A stretch of DNA of 64,000 nt, taken from the NCBI GenBank assembly GCA_029564595.1, contig JAKQPS010000149.1, positions 35,003 through 99,002 of the forward strand, in the 5' to 3' direction. Source of the stretch: a bacterium. Its GTDB lineage: Bacteria; UBP15; UBA6099. The notes beneath the pieces were generated by a model. That model made no database searches and was not told the DNA's origin. It worked only from the letters and a program-made list of their open reading frames with translations. The position numbers and the translations under genes were made by a program. Shown in pieces: positions 1 through 7,065 of this stretch (its first letter is position 1; the number at the start of each line of letters is the position of its first letter).

Positions 1-1
1 A

Positions 2-376
2 AAACTCGTCAAGGAGATGGAGAACCGGGGCATCGAGTTCGAGGGCGATGACGACCGCGAGACCGAATTGAAACGGCTGGCGGGACTCACCGACGACGCT
101 TTCTCGGCCACCGAGGCCGCGGTGAAGCGCGTGAAAAAGCCCAAAGACCAGAAGGAGGAGCCGAACCCGGACGAGAATCCGGAGGACGAGGACAAGAAGA
201 AGGAGAAGGACAAGAAACAGCCGCCCAAGAAGAGCAAGGCCGACTCCGGCGGCGGTATGAGCGCGGACGCGGACGTGCGCCCGTTCGATGTCGAGGACGG
301 CGACAAACCCCTCGAGGAAAAGCTGAAATCCGGCTTCATGGCGGCGTACAACGAGCGCGTCGGCGCGGACAACTGA
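2..376 (+). CDS. Prohead protease/scaffold, C-terminal part (5' truncated)
   Basis: The frame is open from the window edge to the stop at 374-376, so only the last ~124 residues are present. The visible part has the 'LTDDAFSATEAAV' type segment that commonly follows the catalytic domain in HK97-type prohead proteases. A long, very charged Lys/Glu/Asp/Pro-rich stretch follows, as in scaffold tails. It lies directly before the decoration and major capsid genes, the usual place for the maturation protease/scaffold. The catalytic part is outside the window, so protease activity is inferred from position and the tail only. A separate scaffold gene is the alternative. Confidence 0.6.
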   Translation, partial: KLVKEMENRGIEFEGDDDRETELKRLAGLTDDAFSATEAAVKRVKKPKDQKEEPNPDENPEDEDKKKEKDKKQPPKKSKADSGGGMSADADVRPFDVEDGDKPLEEKLKSGFMAAYNERVGADN

Positions 377-405
377 AAAACGGAAAGGAATGGAGGTAAC
401 CGACA

Positions 406-765
406 ATGGCATATCTGAACGCGAATCACCCCGGCCTTGCGTATGGCGACGGCTACATGCAGGGCGCGGGGAGCATAGGGCAGTTCGTGAAGGCGGTCGG
501 AGACGACACCTTCGCGGTGAACACCGATCCGGCTGTTCCGTCCGTGGGCGTCCTGATGAAGGATTACGCCGACGGCGAGATGCCCGCTTTCTGGTGCAAC
601 GGCGGGGTGTACGAGACCGACGTGTTCAGCGGCACGATCAACCCGAACGAGCTTCTGAAGATCGACGGCAACGGCAAACTCACCGGCGGCGGCACGAGCG
701 CCAACGCGGTCGCCCAGGCGATCAGTGTCTCCGGCGGCATTCTGAAGTTCAAGCTGCTGGTTTAA
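406..765 (+). CDS. Capsid decoration/stabilisation protein (putative)
   Basis: A 119-residue protein, Gly/Ala-rich and predicted mostly beta, without cysteine clusters or membrane segments. A good Shine-Dalgarno (GGAGGT) lies about 10 nt before the ATG at 406. Small lambda D-like or DUF2190-like head decoration proteins usually sit between the protease/scaffold gene and the major capsid gene, as here. The segment near residues 52-75 ('YADGEMPAFWCNGGVYETD') looks like that group, but assignment rests mainly on size and position. Confidence 0.6.
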   Translation: MAYLNANHPGLAYGDGYMQGAGSIGQFVKAVGDDTFAVNTDPAVPSVGVLMKDYADGEMPAFWCNGGVYETDVFSGTINPNELLKIDGNGKLTGGGTSANAVAQAISVSGGILKFKLLV

Positions 766-792
766 CCCACAAGGAAGGAGGACACATCCAGC

Positions 793-1656
793 ATGGAAAC
801 GAAAAAGGTAAAAACGGACTCCCAGGAGTTCATGGAAAAGATGGGCAAGCTGATGCGCCAGGCGCTGGAGACGCCCGAGGGAATGCGGGCGCTCGCGGCC
901 GCCATCGCCGCGCCCATCGAGTCGGACATCGCACGCAAGGAAATCACCTCGCTTCTGCTCACGAAGCACAACCTGCCCAAGGGCGAGCGCGCCGTGTACC
1001 AGAAGCGGCCCCGGCTGAGAGCCTACTTCATTTCGAAGGAAGGCGAGGCGCGGGAACAGGAAGTTGGCAAGGACGAGATTGAAATCCCGACCCACCGCGT
1101 CCACAGCGCACCGATGGTCGATATCTCGATTTTGAAGCATGGGAATGTCGGAACGCTCACGGACATCCAGACGGCATCCTCGGATGAAATCCGCAAGGAG
1201 ATCGACAAACGCACGATCACCGTCATCTCCGCCGCGGTGCCCGCCGAGAACGTTGTCACTATCTCCGGCGGGGTTCTGACCGAGGACGGCCTCAACGACG
1301 CCATCAGCATCCTCGAGGACAAGGAACTGACCGTGAAGTACATCGTGCTTCGCGGCAAGCGGTTCAACGAGATGCGCTCGTGGGACCTCGACCCGGTCAC
1401 CCAGCTCGAACTGCGCCAGAAGGGCATCATCAAGGTGTACGGCGGCGCGAACATTCTGCTCACCTCGGCGGCGGACGTGAACGAGATTCTCATCGTCCCG
1501 GACGAGGAAATCGGCAAAATGCCCGTGCGCGAGCCGCTCACCGCGGAAGCCATCGACAAGAAGCTGAAATTCAAGACCGGCTGGCTCATCTGGAGCGAAC
1601 TCGGCATGGGCGTAACCCGCCCGGACATCGTCGCAAAAGTCGTCATCCAGCCGTAA
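793..1656 (+). CDS. Major capsid protein
   Basis: A 287-residue protein that should form the icosahedral head shell. The N-terminal ~50 residues are helical and charged; the rest is mixed alpha/beta with a late 'GMGVTRPDIVAKV' segment typical of the capsid-protein C terminus in this myovirus group. It lies between the decoration protein and the head-tail connector genes. The start has an AAGGAAGGAG Shine-Dalgarno. I call the HK97 fold from gene order, length and the C-terminal motif; a structural comparison has not been made. Confidence 0.8.
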   Translation: METKKVKTDSQEFMEKMGKLMRQALETPEGMRALAAAIAAPIESDIARKEITSLLLTKHNLPKGERAVYQKRPRLRAYFISKEGEAREQEVGKDEIEIPTHRVHSAPMVDISILKHGNVGTLTDIQTASSDEIRKEIDKRTITVISAAVPAENVVTISGGVLTEDGLNDAISILEDKELTVKYIVLRGKRFNEMRSWDLDPVTQLELRQKGIIKVYGGANILLTSAADVNEILIVPDEEIGKMPVREPLTAEAIDKKLKFKTGWLIWSELGMGVTRPDIVAKVVIQP

Positions 1657-1673
1657 GCGGAGGAGGAACACGC

Positions 1674-2033
1674 ATGGCAAAGATCAGAAATCTCACACCC
1701 GGCATCCTGCACGTTCCCGCGGCGAAGCTGCGCCTTCAGGGCGGCGCGGTCGCCGATGTCGACCGTGTAACGCCGGAGATTCAGAAGCAAATCGACGCGG
1801 GCCGCATCGCGGTTGTCACGGACGACGACGCGGCGAATACGGAAGCGCCCGCGCCGGAACTGCCCGAGCCGCCCGCAGATTTCGACAAGCTGGATGAGGC
1901 GGACGCCATCGAGTACGTCGAGGACGAGACCGACCCGAAAGTCATTCAGTCCATTCTGAACGTGGAAAACCGGCCCGGCGTGATCGAGGCGAGCAAAAAC
2001 CGGCTGAAGGAGATAACGGATGCTCGCAAGTGA
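1674..2033 (+). CDS. Head-associated protein, unknown (119 aa)
   Basis: Short acidic protein translated from the ATG at 1674, chosen because AGGAGG lies just upstream; an in-frame ORF extends further 5' inside the capsid gene but has no ribosome site. The N-terminal half (residues 1-45) is beta-like and reads like the small 'I-N-L...VP.G...V.D' domain found in many phage head/tail accessory proteins; the C-terminal half is acidic (EAPAPELPEPPADFDKLDEAD). The last 35 residues look helical. It overlaps the next gene by 14 nt, so they are translated together. Function unknown; a head completion role is inferred from position. Confidence 0.65.
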   Translation: MAKIRNLTPGILHVPAAKLRLQGGAVADVDRVTPEIQKQIDAGRIAVVTDDDAANTEAPAPELPEPPADFDKLDEADAIEYVEDETDPKVIQSILNVENRPGVIEASKNRLKEITDARK

Positions 2034-2508
2034 CCTCGTCACGCTTCTGCGGCTCGATATCGGGGACACCGCCGGGGAGATGCTCGGAGACGAGTATCTC
2101 GCCCGGTGCGTGACCCGGGCCGTGTACGCCCTGAACAAGGACGCCGGGACATCGTTCGCGGTAAACGGCGGCGAGGTCACACCCGATCCGTCCGGAGAGG
2201 AACAGGAACTCCTTCTCCTGAGAGCGCACATAAACGTCTGTTCGCTCATGCGCTCGATCACGGCGAACGCCTTCTCGTTTCAGAGCGGCGACAAGCACGT
2301 GGACAAGACGAAACAGCCGTCGTTCTGGGCGGACCTTCAGGGCGATCTGGAGAAGGACTACAAGGATCGCGTGAAGAAGTCCGGGATGGACGGCGGCGGC
2401 GGTGAAATCGTGGATGACCCGGACAGCGGAATCATGGCCGCGCCGGCGGTAAAACCCGTGATCTATGAAAGCGGAATTGCAGAGGACGAGAATGCTGCTC
2501 TCGGATAA
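2020..2508 (+). CDS. Head-tail connector/adaptor protein
   Basis: A 162-residue mostly helical protein. The N-terminal segment (LASDLVTLLRLDIGDTAGE) and central helices match the usual shape of gp6/gp15-like adaptor proteins that bind under the portal ring. The last 30 residues are acidic and probably disordered. It overlaps the genes on both sides, in the standard connector position after the capsid gene. Assignment is by fold expectation and synteny. Confidence 0.6.
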   Translation: MLASDLVTLLRLDIGDTAGEMLGDEYLARCVTRAVYALNKDAGTSFAVNGGEVTPDPSGEEQELLLLRAHINVCSLMRSITANAFSFQSGDKHVDKTKQPSFWADLQGDLEKDYKDRVKKSGMDGGGGEIVDDPDSGIMAAPAVKPVIYESGIAEDENAALG

Positions 2509-2854
2509 GGACAAGGCGTTCATCGCGGAATGCACGGCGGAACTCATCACCAGTTCCGGCCAGACGGGCAAGAGGTATGTGCCCGATCCTAACGCTGAGA
2601 AGATTTACGGCACGGACGACGCGCCGTTTATCCTGGACTGTGAATTCCCGTTTGAGTTCGTGGAGACGCCCCCTCAAATCCTCACAACGCAAAAGACGGA
2701 TGCGGCGATATCCGTCCTGCCGGATCAGGAGATCAACGAGGGCGACCATGTCGAGTTTAATGGCGTCCAATACAAGGTACTGACGGTCGAGGCGCTTAAC
2801 GTGTTCGGCGTCGTCAGTCACAAGGTGGTGACGGTTGCGAAACTGCACCCATGA
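2492..2854 (+). CDS. Head closure/stopper protein (putative)
   Basis: A 120-residue, mainly beta-strand protein. I start it at the ATG at 2492, not the in-frame ATG at 2465, because GAGGAC lies ~5 nt before 2492 and the extra nine residues overlap the previous gene more deeply. The beta-rich sequence with 'INEGDHVEFNGVQYKVLTVE' is typical of head-tail joining (stopper) proteins such as SPP1 gp16 or HK97 gp7 types. Its stop overlaps the next start (ATGA). Confidence 0.6.
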   Translation: MLLSDKDKAFIAECTAELITSSGQTGKRYVPDPNAEKIYGTDDAPFILDCEFPFEFVETPPQILTTQKTDAAISVLPDQEINEGDHVEFNGVQYKVLTVEALNVFGVVSHKVVTVAKLHP

Positions 2855-3339
2855 AAGTGAAGAAATTCGGTTATTGGAAAAAGGTCGACAGGGTTCTGAA
2901 GAACTGTCTTCCGGCTAATGTCGAGAAAGTTCTGAAAAAGGCGGCGGAGAAATGCGCCTTGCTTCTCGTGCGCGAGATAAAGATGGGAATCAAGTCCCAG
3001 GCTCCCGGCGGCCAGAAGTTTCAGCCGCTCGCGGAGGCGACCATCGAGAAGAAGGGTTCTTCAAAGGCTCTCATCGACACCGGATTTCTGATCAGCGCGA
3101 TCACCCAGAAGATCATGGGCGACAAGGCATTCGTGGGACTACTGAGAGGCACGCGGAACAAGGACGGGGACGAGATCGTGAATATCGGTGCGATCATGGA
3201 GTTCGGCGCGACAGTGCAGATGCCGAGCGGCGTAACCATCGTGATCCCGGCGCGCCCGTTCATCCATCCGGTTATGGAGCAGCACAGGGACGAGTTAAAG
3301 CGGATTTTCGCGGAGGCGATTCTTGAGCTCTTTGGTTAG
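2851..3339 (+). CDS. Tail completion / virion morphogenesis protein (Mu gpG-HK97 gp10 type)
   Basis: A 162-residue basic protein. The order 'PLAEATIEKKGSSKALIDTG.L..AI' followed by 'EFGATVQMPSG...IPARPFIHPVM' is the recognised signature of the phage virion morphogenesis / tail completion family, with the PARPFI motif near the C terminus. These proteins sit at the head-tail interface or terminate the tail. The ATGA overlap with the preceding gene and the overlap with the following TTG-started gene show tight translational coupling. Confidence 0.75.
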   Translation: MKVKKFGYWKKVDRVLKNCLPANVEKVLKKAAEKCALLLVREIKMGIKSQAPGGQKFQPLAEATIEKKGSSKALIDTGFLISAITQKIMGDKAFVGLLRGTRNKDGDEIVNIGAIMEFGATVQMPSGVTIVIPARPFIHPVMEQHRDELKRIFAEAILELFG

Positions 3340-3937
3340 GGAAACAGTCGAGACGCTGATCTGGAAACTTCAGGCGGACGTGACACCGCACACGGTTCTC
3401 GTGCCCCCGAACGATTACTACGAGATCAAGCACACGCCATCGCTTCTCGTCATAGGCCCGAAGATGGAGGAGAACCGCGCGAAACGTGTATCGGAGAAGA
3501 TCGTGGTGATAGACCGCGATGCGCTCACTTACACGGAGCGCAACTGGCCCCGGTTCTACCATCTTGATTTTGATTTCGTACTCACGGCGGGCAACGGAAT
3601 GGAACTTCTCGAACTCCAGGAGAGCCTGATCGCGTTTTTTCTGGACAACATCGCGGTGGCCGTGCCCGTTTCCGCCGGATGGGGACTTGGCCCGTTCGGC
3701 ATCGAGCCGTGGGGCTCGGAGGACGGCGCCCTGAAGTTTTATCTCCGAGAGATGATCCCCATCGGCGGGCTGGATCGCCCGAATCTGTCGAACCTGCGGC
3801 AGGCGTCCGGCAGGTATCGCATCGAGGACGTGCCGATCTTCGATCACGTTCTCGAGGAAGGCAAACTCGTTCTTTACCGGGACTTCGTTATCTGCGATTT
3901 CAAAACGAGGATGCCGGTCGAGACATTTTCACGATAA
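3323..3937 (+). CDS. Tail terminator-like protein
   Basis: A 204-residue protein starting at TTG 3323, supported by GGAGG six bases upstream inside the preceding gene. A tail terminator role fits the position between tail completion and sheath genes. Residues ~117-131 (GWGLGPFGIEPWGSE) form a Trp/Gly-rich motif that recurs in the small protein at 15691-15843, also at the DNA level. The rest is mixed alpha/beta without recognisable motifs. Function is inferred from position. Confidence 0.6.
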   Translation: MSSLVRETVETLIWKLQADVTPHTVLVPPNDYYEIKHTPSLLVIGPKMEENRAKRVSEKIVVIDRDALTYTERNWPRFYHLDFDFVLTAGNGMELLELQESLIAFFLDNIAVAVPVSAGWGLGPFGIEPWGSEDGALKFYLREMIPIGGLDRPNLSNLRQASGRYRIEDVPIFDHVLEEGKLVLYRDFVICDFKTRMPVETFSR

Positions 3938-3956
3938 CGAAACGAGGTGATACGTT

Positions 3957-4169
3957 TTGAAAAACGTTCTTTTGAAAAATATCTCCGGCGCGCTTCTGCC
4001 CGTGAATCTCGGACGGAACCGGGGTCTGCATCTTCTGGCCGGCGAGACGAAAAGCGTTCCGGCGTCAACGATTGAGAACCCCGACGTATTCCGGCTCTTC
4101 CGAAAAGGGTTCCTCGCGGTCATGGACGAGAAGCCCGCCGCGCCGGAGAAAAAGAAGGGCAAATCCTGA
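3957..4169 (+). CDS. Small tail-region protein (70 aa)
   Basis: Starts at TTG 3957 behind GAGGTGA. It is a basic 70-residue protein with a beta-like N-terminal half (LLKNISGALLPVNLGRNRGLHLLAGE) and a Lys-rich end. Small proteins of this kind, with a 'G..r.I.L.pGe...V' pattern, often precede the sheath gene in contractile phages. Function not known. Confidence 0.6.
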   Translation: MKNVLLKNISGALLPVNLGRNRGLHLLAGETKSVPASTIENPDVFRLFRKGFLAVMDEKPAAPEKKKGKS

Positions 4170-4189
4170 AAGAGAGGTGATCCATCCTC

Positions 4190-5740
4190 ATGCCCGAATA
4201 TTTATCCCCTGACATTTTTGTCGAGGAACGGGAAAGCACCCGGCACACCATTGAGCGCGTCAGCGCATCGGTGGCCGCGTTTTTCGGCATCACGGAGCGC
4301 GGGCCCGTGGGGGTTCCCGTCCTCATCACAAGTTTTGCCCAGTTCCGGCGCATCTTCGGCGGCTACATACCGAACAGCCACCTCGCATACGCCGTGGACG
4401 GGTTCTTCAAGAAGGTCAAAGGGCGCTGCTATGTCGTCCGCGTTGTGCATTACACCGACATAACGGATGCGGCCACCGCGACGGCGGCGTCCAGCCTGAC
4501 CGCGCTAAACGACCGGGCCGCGACGCCCGTTCCGACGCTCGGCGTGAAGGCGGTCTCCCCCGGCAAGTGGGGCGACGACATTTCCACGAAGATCGAAGCG
4601 GCGACAAATATCCCCGCGATTCATTTCAAAATGAAGGTCTACCTGCGGGGGACGCTTGTCGATCTTCACGACGACCTGTCGATGGACGCGGCGTCCGAGA
4701 ATTACGCGCCGGAGCGCATCAATGGAAAATCGGAATACATTCTCGTTGAAGACCTCGGCAGCGCCAGCGCCGCCCCGGAAAACAGGCCCGCGGAAGGACT
4801 GTTTCCCCTTACCGGCGGTGACGACGGCCTCGTCGACATCGGCGACACGGACTACGCGGGAAGCCAGGCGGCGCGCACGGGCGTGTTCGCATTCGATCCC
4901 GTGGACGAGATCAACATTCTGGCCTGTCCGGGCATTACCACCCAGGCGGTGCAGAACGCGCTCTGCACGTATTCCGAGCTGCGGCAGGATTTGTTCGTGA
5001 TTCTCGATCCGCCCGTGGGCATGAACGTGACGGAAATAAAGGAATACGTTCAGGACACGGCGGCGTTCAACAACCGGTTCGCGGCGCTCTACTACCCGAA
5101 CATCATCATCCTCGATCCTCTTTCCCACAAAAACAGGATTGTTCCGCCCTCCGGCCAACTCGCGGGAATCTACGCGAAGACGGACGTGGTGCATGGCGTC
5201 CACAAAGCCCCGGCTGGAATCGAAGACGGCAAATTCGCGGACGTCATCGGTCTTGAATACACGCTCGATAAAGGACAGCGCGACACGCTGTACCCGGCGC
5301 GCATCAATCCCATCGTCAAGAAACGCGGCGTGGGCATTGTCGCGTGGGGCAACCGGACTCTTTCGGCGCTCTCCGACTGGCGCTCGATCAACGTGCGGCG
5401 TCTGTTCCTGAACGTGGTGGAATCCATCGCCGAGGGAACCGAGTGGGCCGTGTTCAAACCGAACAACATCGATCTGTGGAAAGACCTCACCACCACGATC
5501 ACGCTCTTTTTAAAGGAATACTGGCGAGAGGGCGCGTTTTTCGACGGCGGCACGGGCAACTGGCGCGACTCTTTCTACGTCAAGTGCGACGGCGAACTGA
5601 ACACGCAGGAGATCATCAACCAGTACAAAACCGTCTGCGAAATCGGCATCGCGCCGACAAAAGCCGCCGAATTCGTGATCTTCCGCATCACGCAATGGGA
5701 CGGCGGCCGCTTAATTGAAGAATCGATGGGAGGTGCATGA
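4190..5740 (+). CDS. Contractile tail sheath protein
   Basis: A 516-residue sheath subunit; sheath rings contract to push the tube through the host envelope. The N terminus 'YLSPDIFVEERE' with 'AAFFGITERGPVGVPVLITSFAQF...FGG' is the typical sheath opening. The C-terminal ~180 residues carry the conserved fold with 'INVRRLFLNVVESI' and 'GTEWAVFKPN', followed by a beta strand used in the inter-subunit mesh. Length fits the family (about 480-660). The tube gene follows directly. This gene makes the phage a myovirus-type particle. Confidence 0.95.
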   Translation: MPEYLSPDIFVEERESTRHTIERVSASVAAFFGITERGPVGVPVLITSFAQFRRIFGGYIPNSHLAYAVDGFFKKVKGRCYVVRVVHYTDITDAATATAASSLTALNDRAATPVPTLGVKAVSPGKWGDDISTKIEAATNIPAIHFKMKVYLRGTLVDLHDDLSMDAASENYAPERINGKSEYILVEDLGSASAAPENRPAEGLFPLTGGDDGLVDIGDTDYAGSQAARTGVFAFDPVDEINILACPGITTQAVQNALCTYSELRQDLFVILDPPVGMNVTEIKEYVQDTAAFNNRFAALYYPNIIILDPLSHKNRIVPPSGQLAGIYAKTDVVHGVHKAPAGIEDGKFADVIGLEYTLDKGQRDTLYPARINPIVKKRGVGIVAWGNRTLSALSDWRSINVRRLFLNVVESIAEGTEWAVFKPNNIDLWKDLTTTITLFLKEYWREGAFFDGGTGNWRDSFYVKCDGELNTQEIINQYKTVCEIGIAPTKAAEFVIFRITQWDGGRLIEESMGGA

Positions 5741-5741
5741 C

Positions 5742-6203
5742 ATGCCCGCACAGGCAACCGCAATCAACTATTGGGACAAATACGCCTTCATCGTAAAGAT
5801 CGACGGCGTGGTCCGCGCGGCGTTCAACAAGTGTTCCGGCCTGAAGGCCGAGGCGGAGGTCATCGAGTATTCCGAGGGCGGCGCGCTCACGCCGCACAAG
5901 CAGCCCGGCACGATCAAGTTCGACGACATCGAACTCGAACGCGGCATGACGGACGATGACGACCTCTACAACTGGTGGAACGAGATTTACAACCACGCGT
6001 CGGGGACAGGATCGGCGGATGAGAGGAAGTACAAGCGCAAGGTGACCGTCATCCAAAAGGACAGATCGGGAGCGGAGTTGACCCGATGGGTCATCCCGAA
6101 AGCGTTTCCCGCCGCGTTCGAGACCGACGACTGGGACAACGAGTCCTCCGAGCACCAGATCACCAAGCTGACGCTGGCGCACGAGGGATTCGAGAAAGAA
6201 TGA
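5742..6203 (+). CDS. Tail tube protein
   Basis: A 153-residue tube subunit of the T4 gp19 / contractile-injection-system tube type. The order 'FIVKIDGVVRAAFNKCSGLKAE' near the N terminus, 'ELERGMTDDDDLYNWWNEI' in the middle and 'AFPAAFET...NESSEHQITKLTLAHEGFE' at the end is characteristic. The ATG at 5742 is preferred over the one at 5715 because GGGAGGTG is correctly spaced before it. The sheath gene's stop is 1 nt upstream. Confidence 0.93.
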   Translation: MPAQATAINYWDKYAFIVKIDGVVRAAFNKCSGLKAEAEVIEYSEGGALTPHKQPGTIKFDDIELERGMTDDDDLYNWWNEIYNHASGTGSADERKYKRKVTVIQKDRSGAELTRWVIPKAFPAAFETDDWDNESSEHQITKLTLAHEGFEKE

Positions 6204-6211
6204 GGTGACTC

Positions 6212-6898
6212 ATGGAACTTTACACAGAAAAGGTAACACTGCCATCGGGGCTTGAATGCACCATCCGCGAGATGACCGCCACCGAAGAGGGCTTTCTCGC
6301 AAGTCAGAAGATGCTGAAATCCGGCGAAGCGTTCGAGAAGATTCTACGCAACTGCGTCGTCGAAAAAGACATTGACCTCGACAACCTGCTCGTGGGCGAC
6401 CGCTATTACCTGATGCTCGCAATCCGCCGCCTGACTTACGGCGACGACTACGACTTCAAAGTCCGGTGCGCGTCCTGCGGTCAGACGTTCAACATGAGCG
6501 TCAATCTCGCGGAACTTCCGATCAAGAAACTCGAGGGCGACCCCGACGCGACGCACACGATCACGCTACCGCGAACCGGCAAGAAGGTCACGTTCCGGCT
6601 CCTTCGCGGCCGCGACGAGAAGAAGATCGCGGCCACGCTCCGAAAGACCCCGCAGGAGATCATCCGGCTGTCCCTCTACCTGCACACGGTGGCCGTGGAC
6701 GGAAACGAGAATTTCTCCGAGAAGTTCTTTGAAACCCTGCCCGGGGCGGACTCGCAGTATTACCGGAGGGAAATCGACGCCGTCACCTGCGGCGTGGACA
6801 CCGTCGTCGAGGTGGAGTGTCCCGAATGTGACAATGAATTCGAGGTGCAGCTGCCTATCAGCGAAAATTTTTTCTTCCCGAACTCCAGGAAGACCTGA
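6212..6898 (+). CDS. Tail assembly chaperone / baseplate protein (T4 gp26-like), zero-frame product
   Basis: A 228-residue protein between tube and tape-measure genes, where tail assembly chaperones are found. The opening 'LPSGLECTIREMTATEE' and the central 'RYYLMLAIRRLTYG' match T4 baseplate hub (gp26)-like proteins of contractile phages. Two Cys pairs, CASCG and CPECD, make a probable zinc ribbon. Near the 3' end the mRNA has overlapping slippery heptamers, and a -1 frame extension reaches the tape-measure start, so this is probably the short form of a frameshift pair. Confidence 0.8.
   Translation: MELYTEKVTLPSGLECTIREMTATEEGFLASQKMLKSGEAFEKILRNCVVEKDIDLDNLLVGDRYYLMLAIRRLTYGDDYDFKVRCASCGQTFNMSVNLAELPIKKLEGDPDATHTITLPRTGKKVTFRLLRGRDEKKIAATLRKTPQEIIRLSLYLHTVAVDGNENFSEKFFETLPGADSQYYRREIDAVTCGVDTVVEVECPECDNEFEVQLPISENFFFPNSRKT
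6865..6874 (+). promoter_or_regulatory. Programmed -1 ribosomal frameshift site
   Basis: Zero-frame codons here are GAA AAT TTT TTC. Two canonical X XXY YYZ heptamers overlap, giving a very slippery run. The -1 frame continues with a conserved-looking chaperone tail, the zero frame stops 22 nt later, and the site is in the gene pair where frameshifting is almost universal in tailed phages. No obvious downstream pseudoknot was identified by eye. Confidence 0.75.
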
Positions 6899-7065
6899 TC
6901 CTGGAGGAAACCTTCTTCCTCTGTTACGGCAAGGGGCCGTTCAAGTCGTTTAATGAAGTCGAGCGGCTCCCGGCCCGCGTGCGGCGCTGGTTCGTGGAAA
7001 AACTCTCGGACCAGTACCGCGAAGAGGAACGTCAAATCAGGAACGCGGCGAGAAGGAAACGATGA
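6865..7065 (+). CDS. -1 frameshift extension of the tail assembly chaperone
   Basis: From the slippery site the -1 frame is open to the stop at 7063-7065 and encodes 'LPELQEDLILEETFFLCYGK', then a helical, Arg/Glu-rich C terminus of ~60 residues. It has no start codon with a ribosome site of its own. Its end overlaps the tape-measure ATG at 7062 (ATGA). Read by ribosomes that slip back one base, it would give a fusion of ~284 residues, as in lambda gpG-gpGT. Slippery sequences are A AAT TTT at 6865-6871 and T TTT TTC at 6868-6874 in the zero-frame phase. Confidence 0.75.
   Translation, partial: KFFLPELQEDLILEETFFLCYGKGPFKSFNEVERLPARVRRWFVEKLSDQYREEERQIRNAARRKR

Noticed and set aside
1023..2261. 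Long - strand frame opposite the capsid gene
   Set aside because: Antisense of the capsid and connector genes with Ser/Arg-rich content; no independent support.
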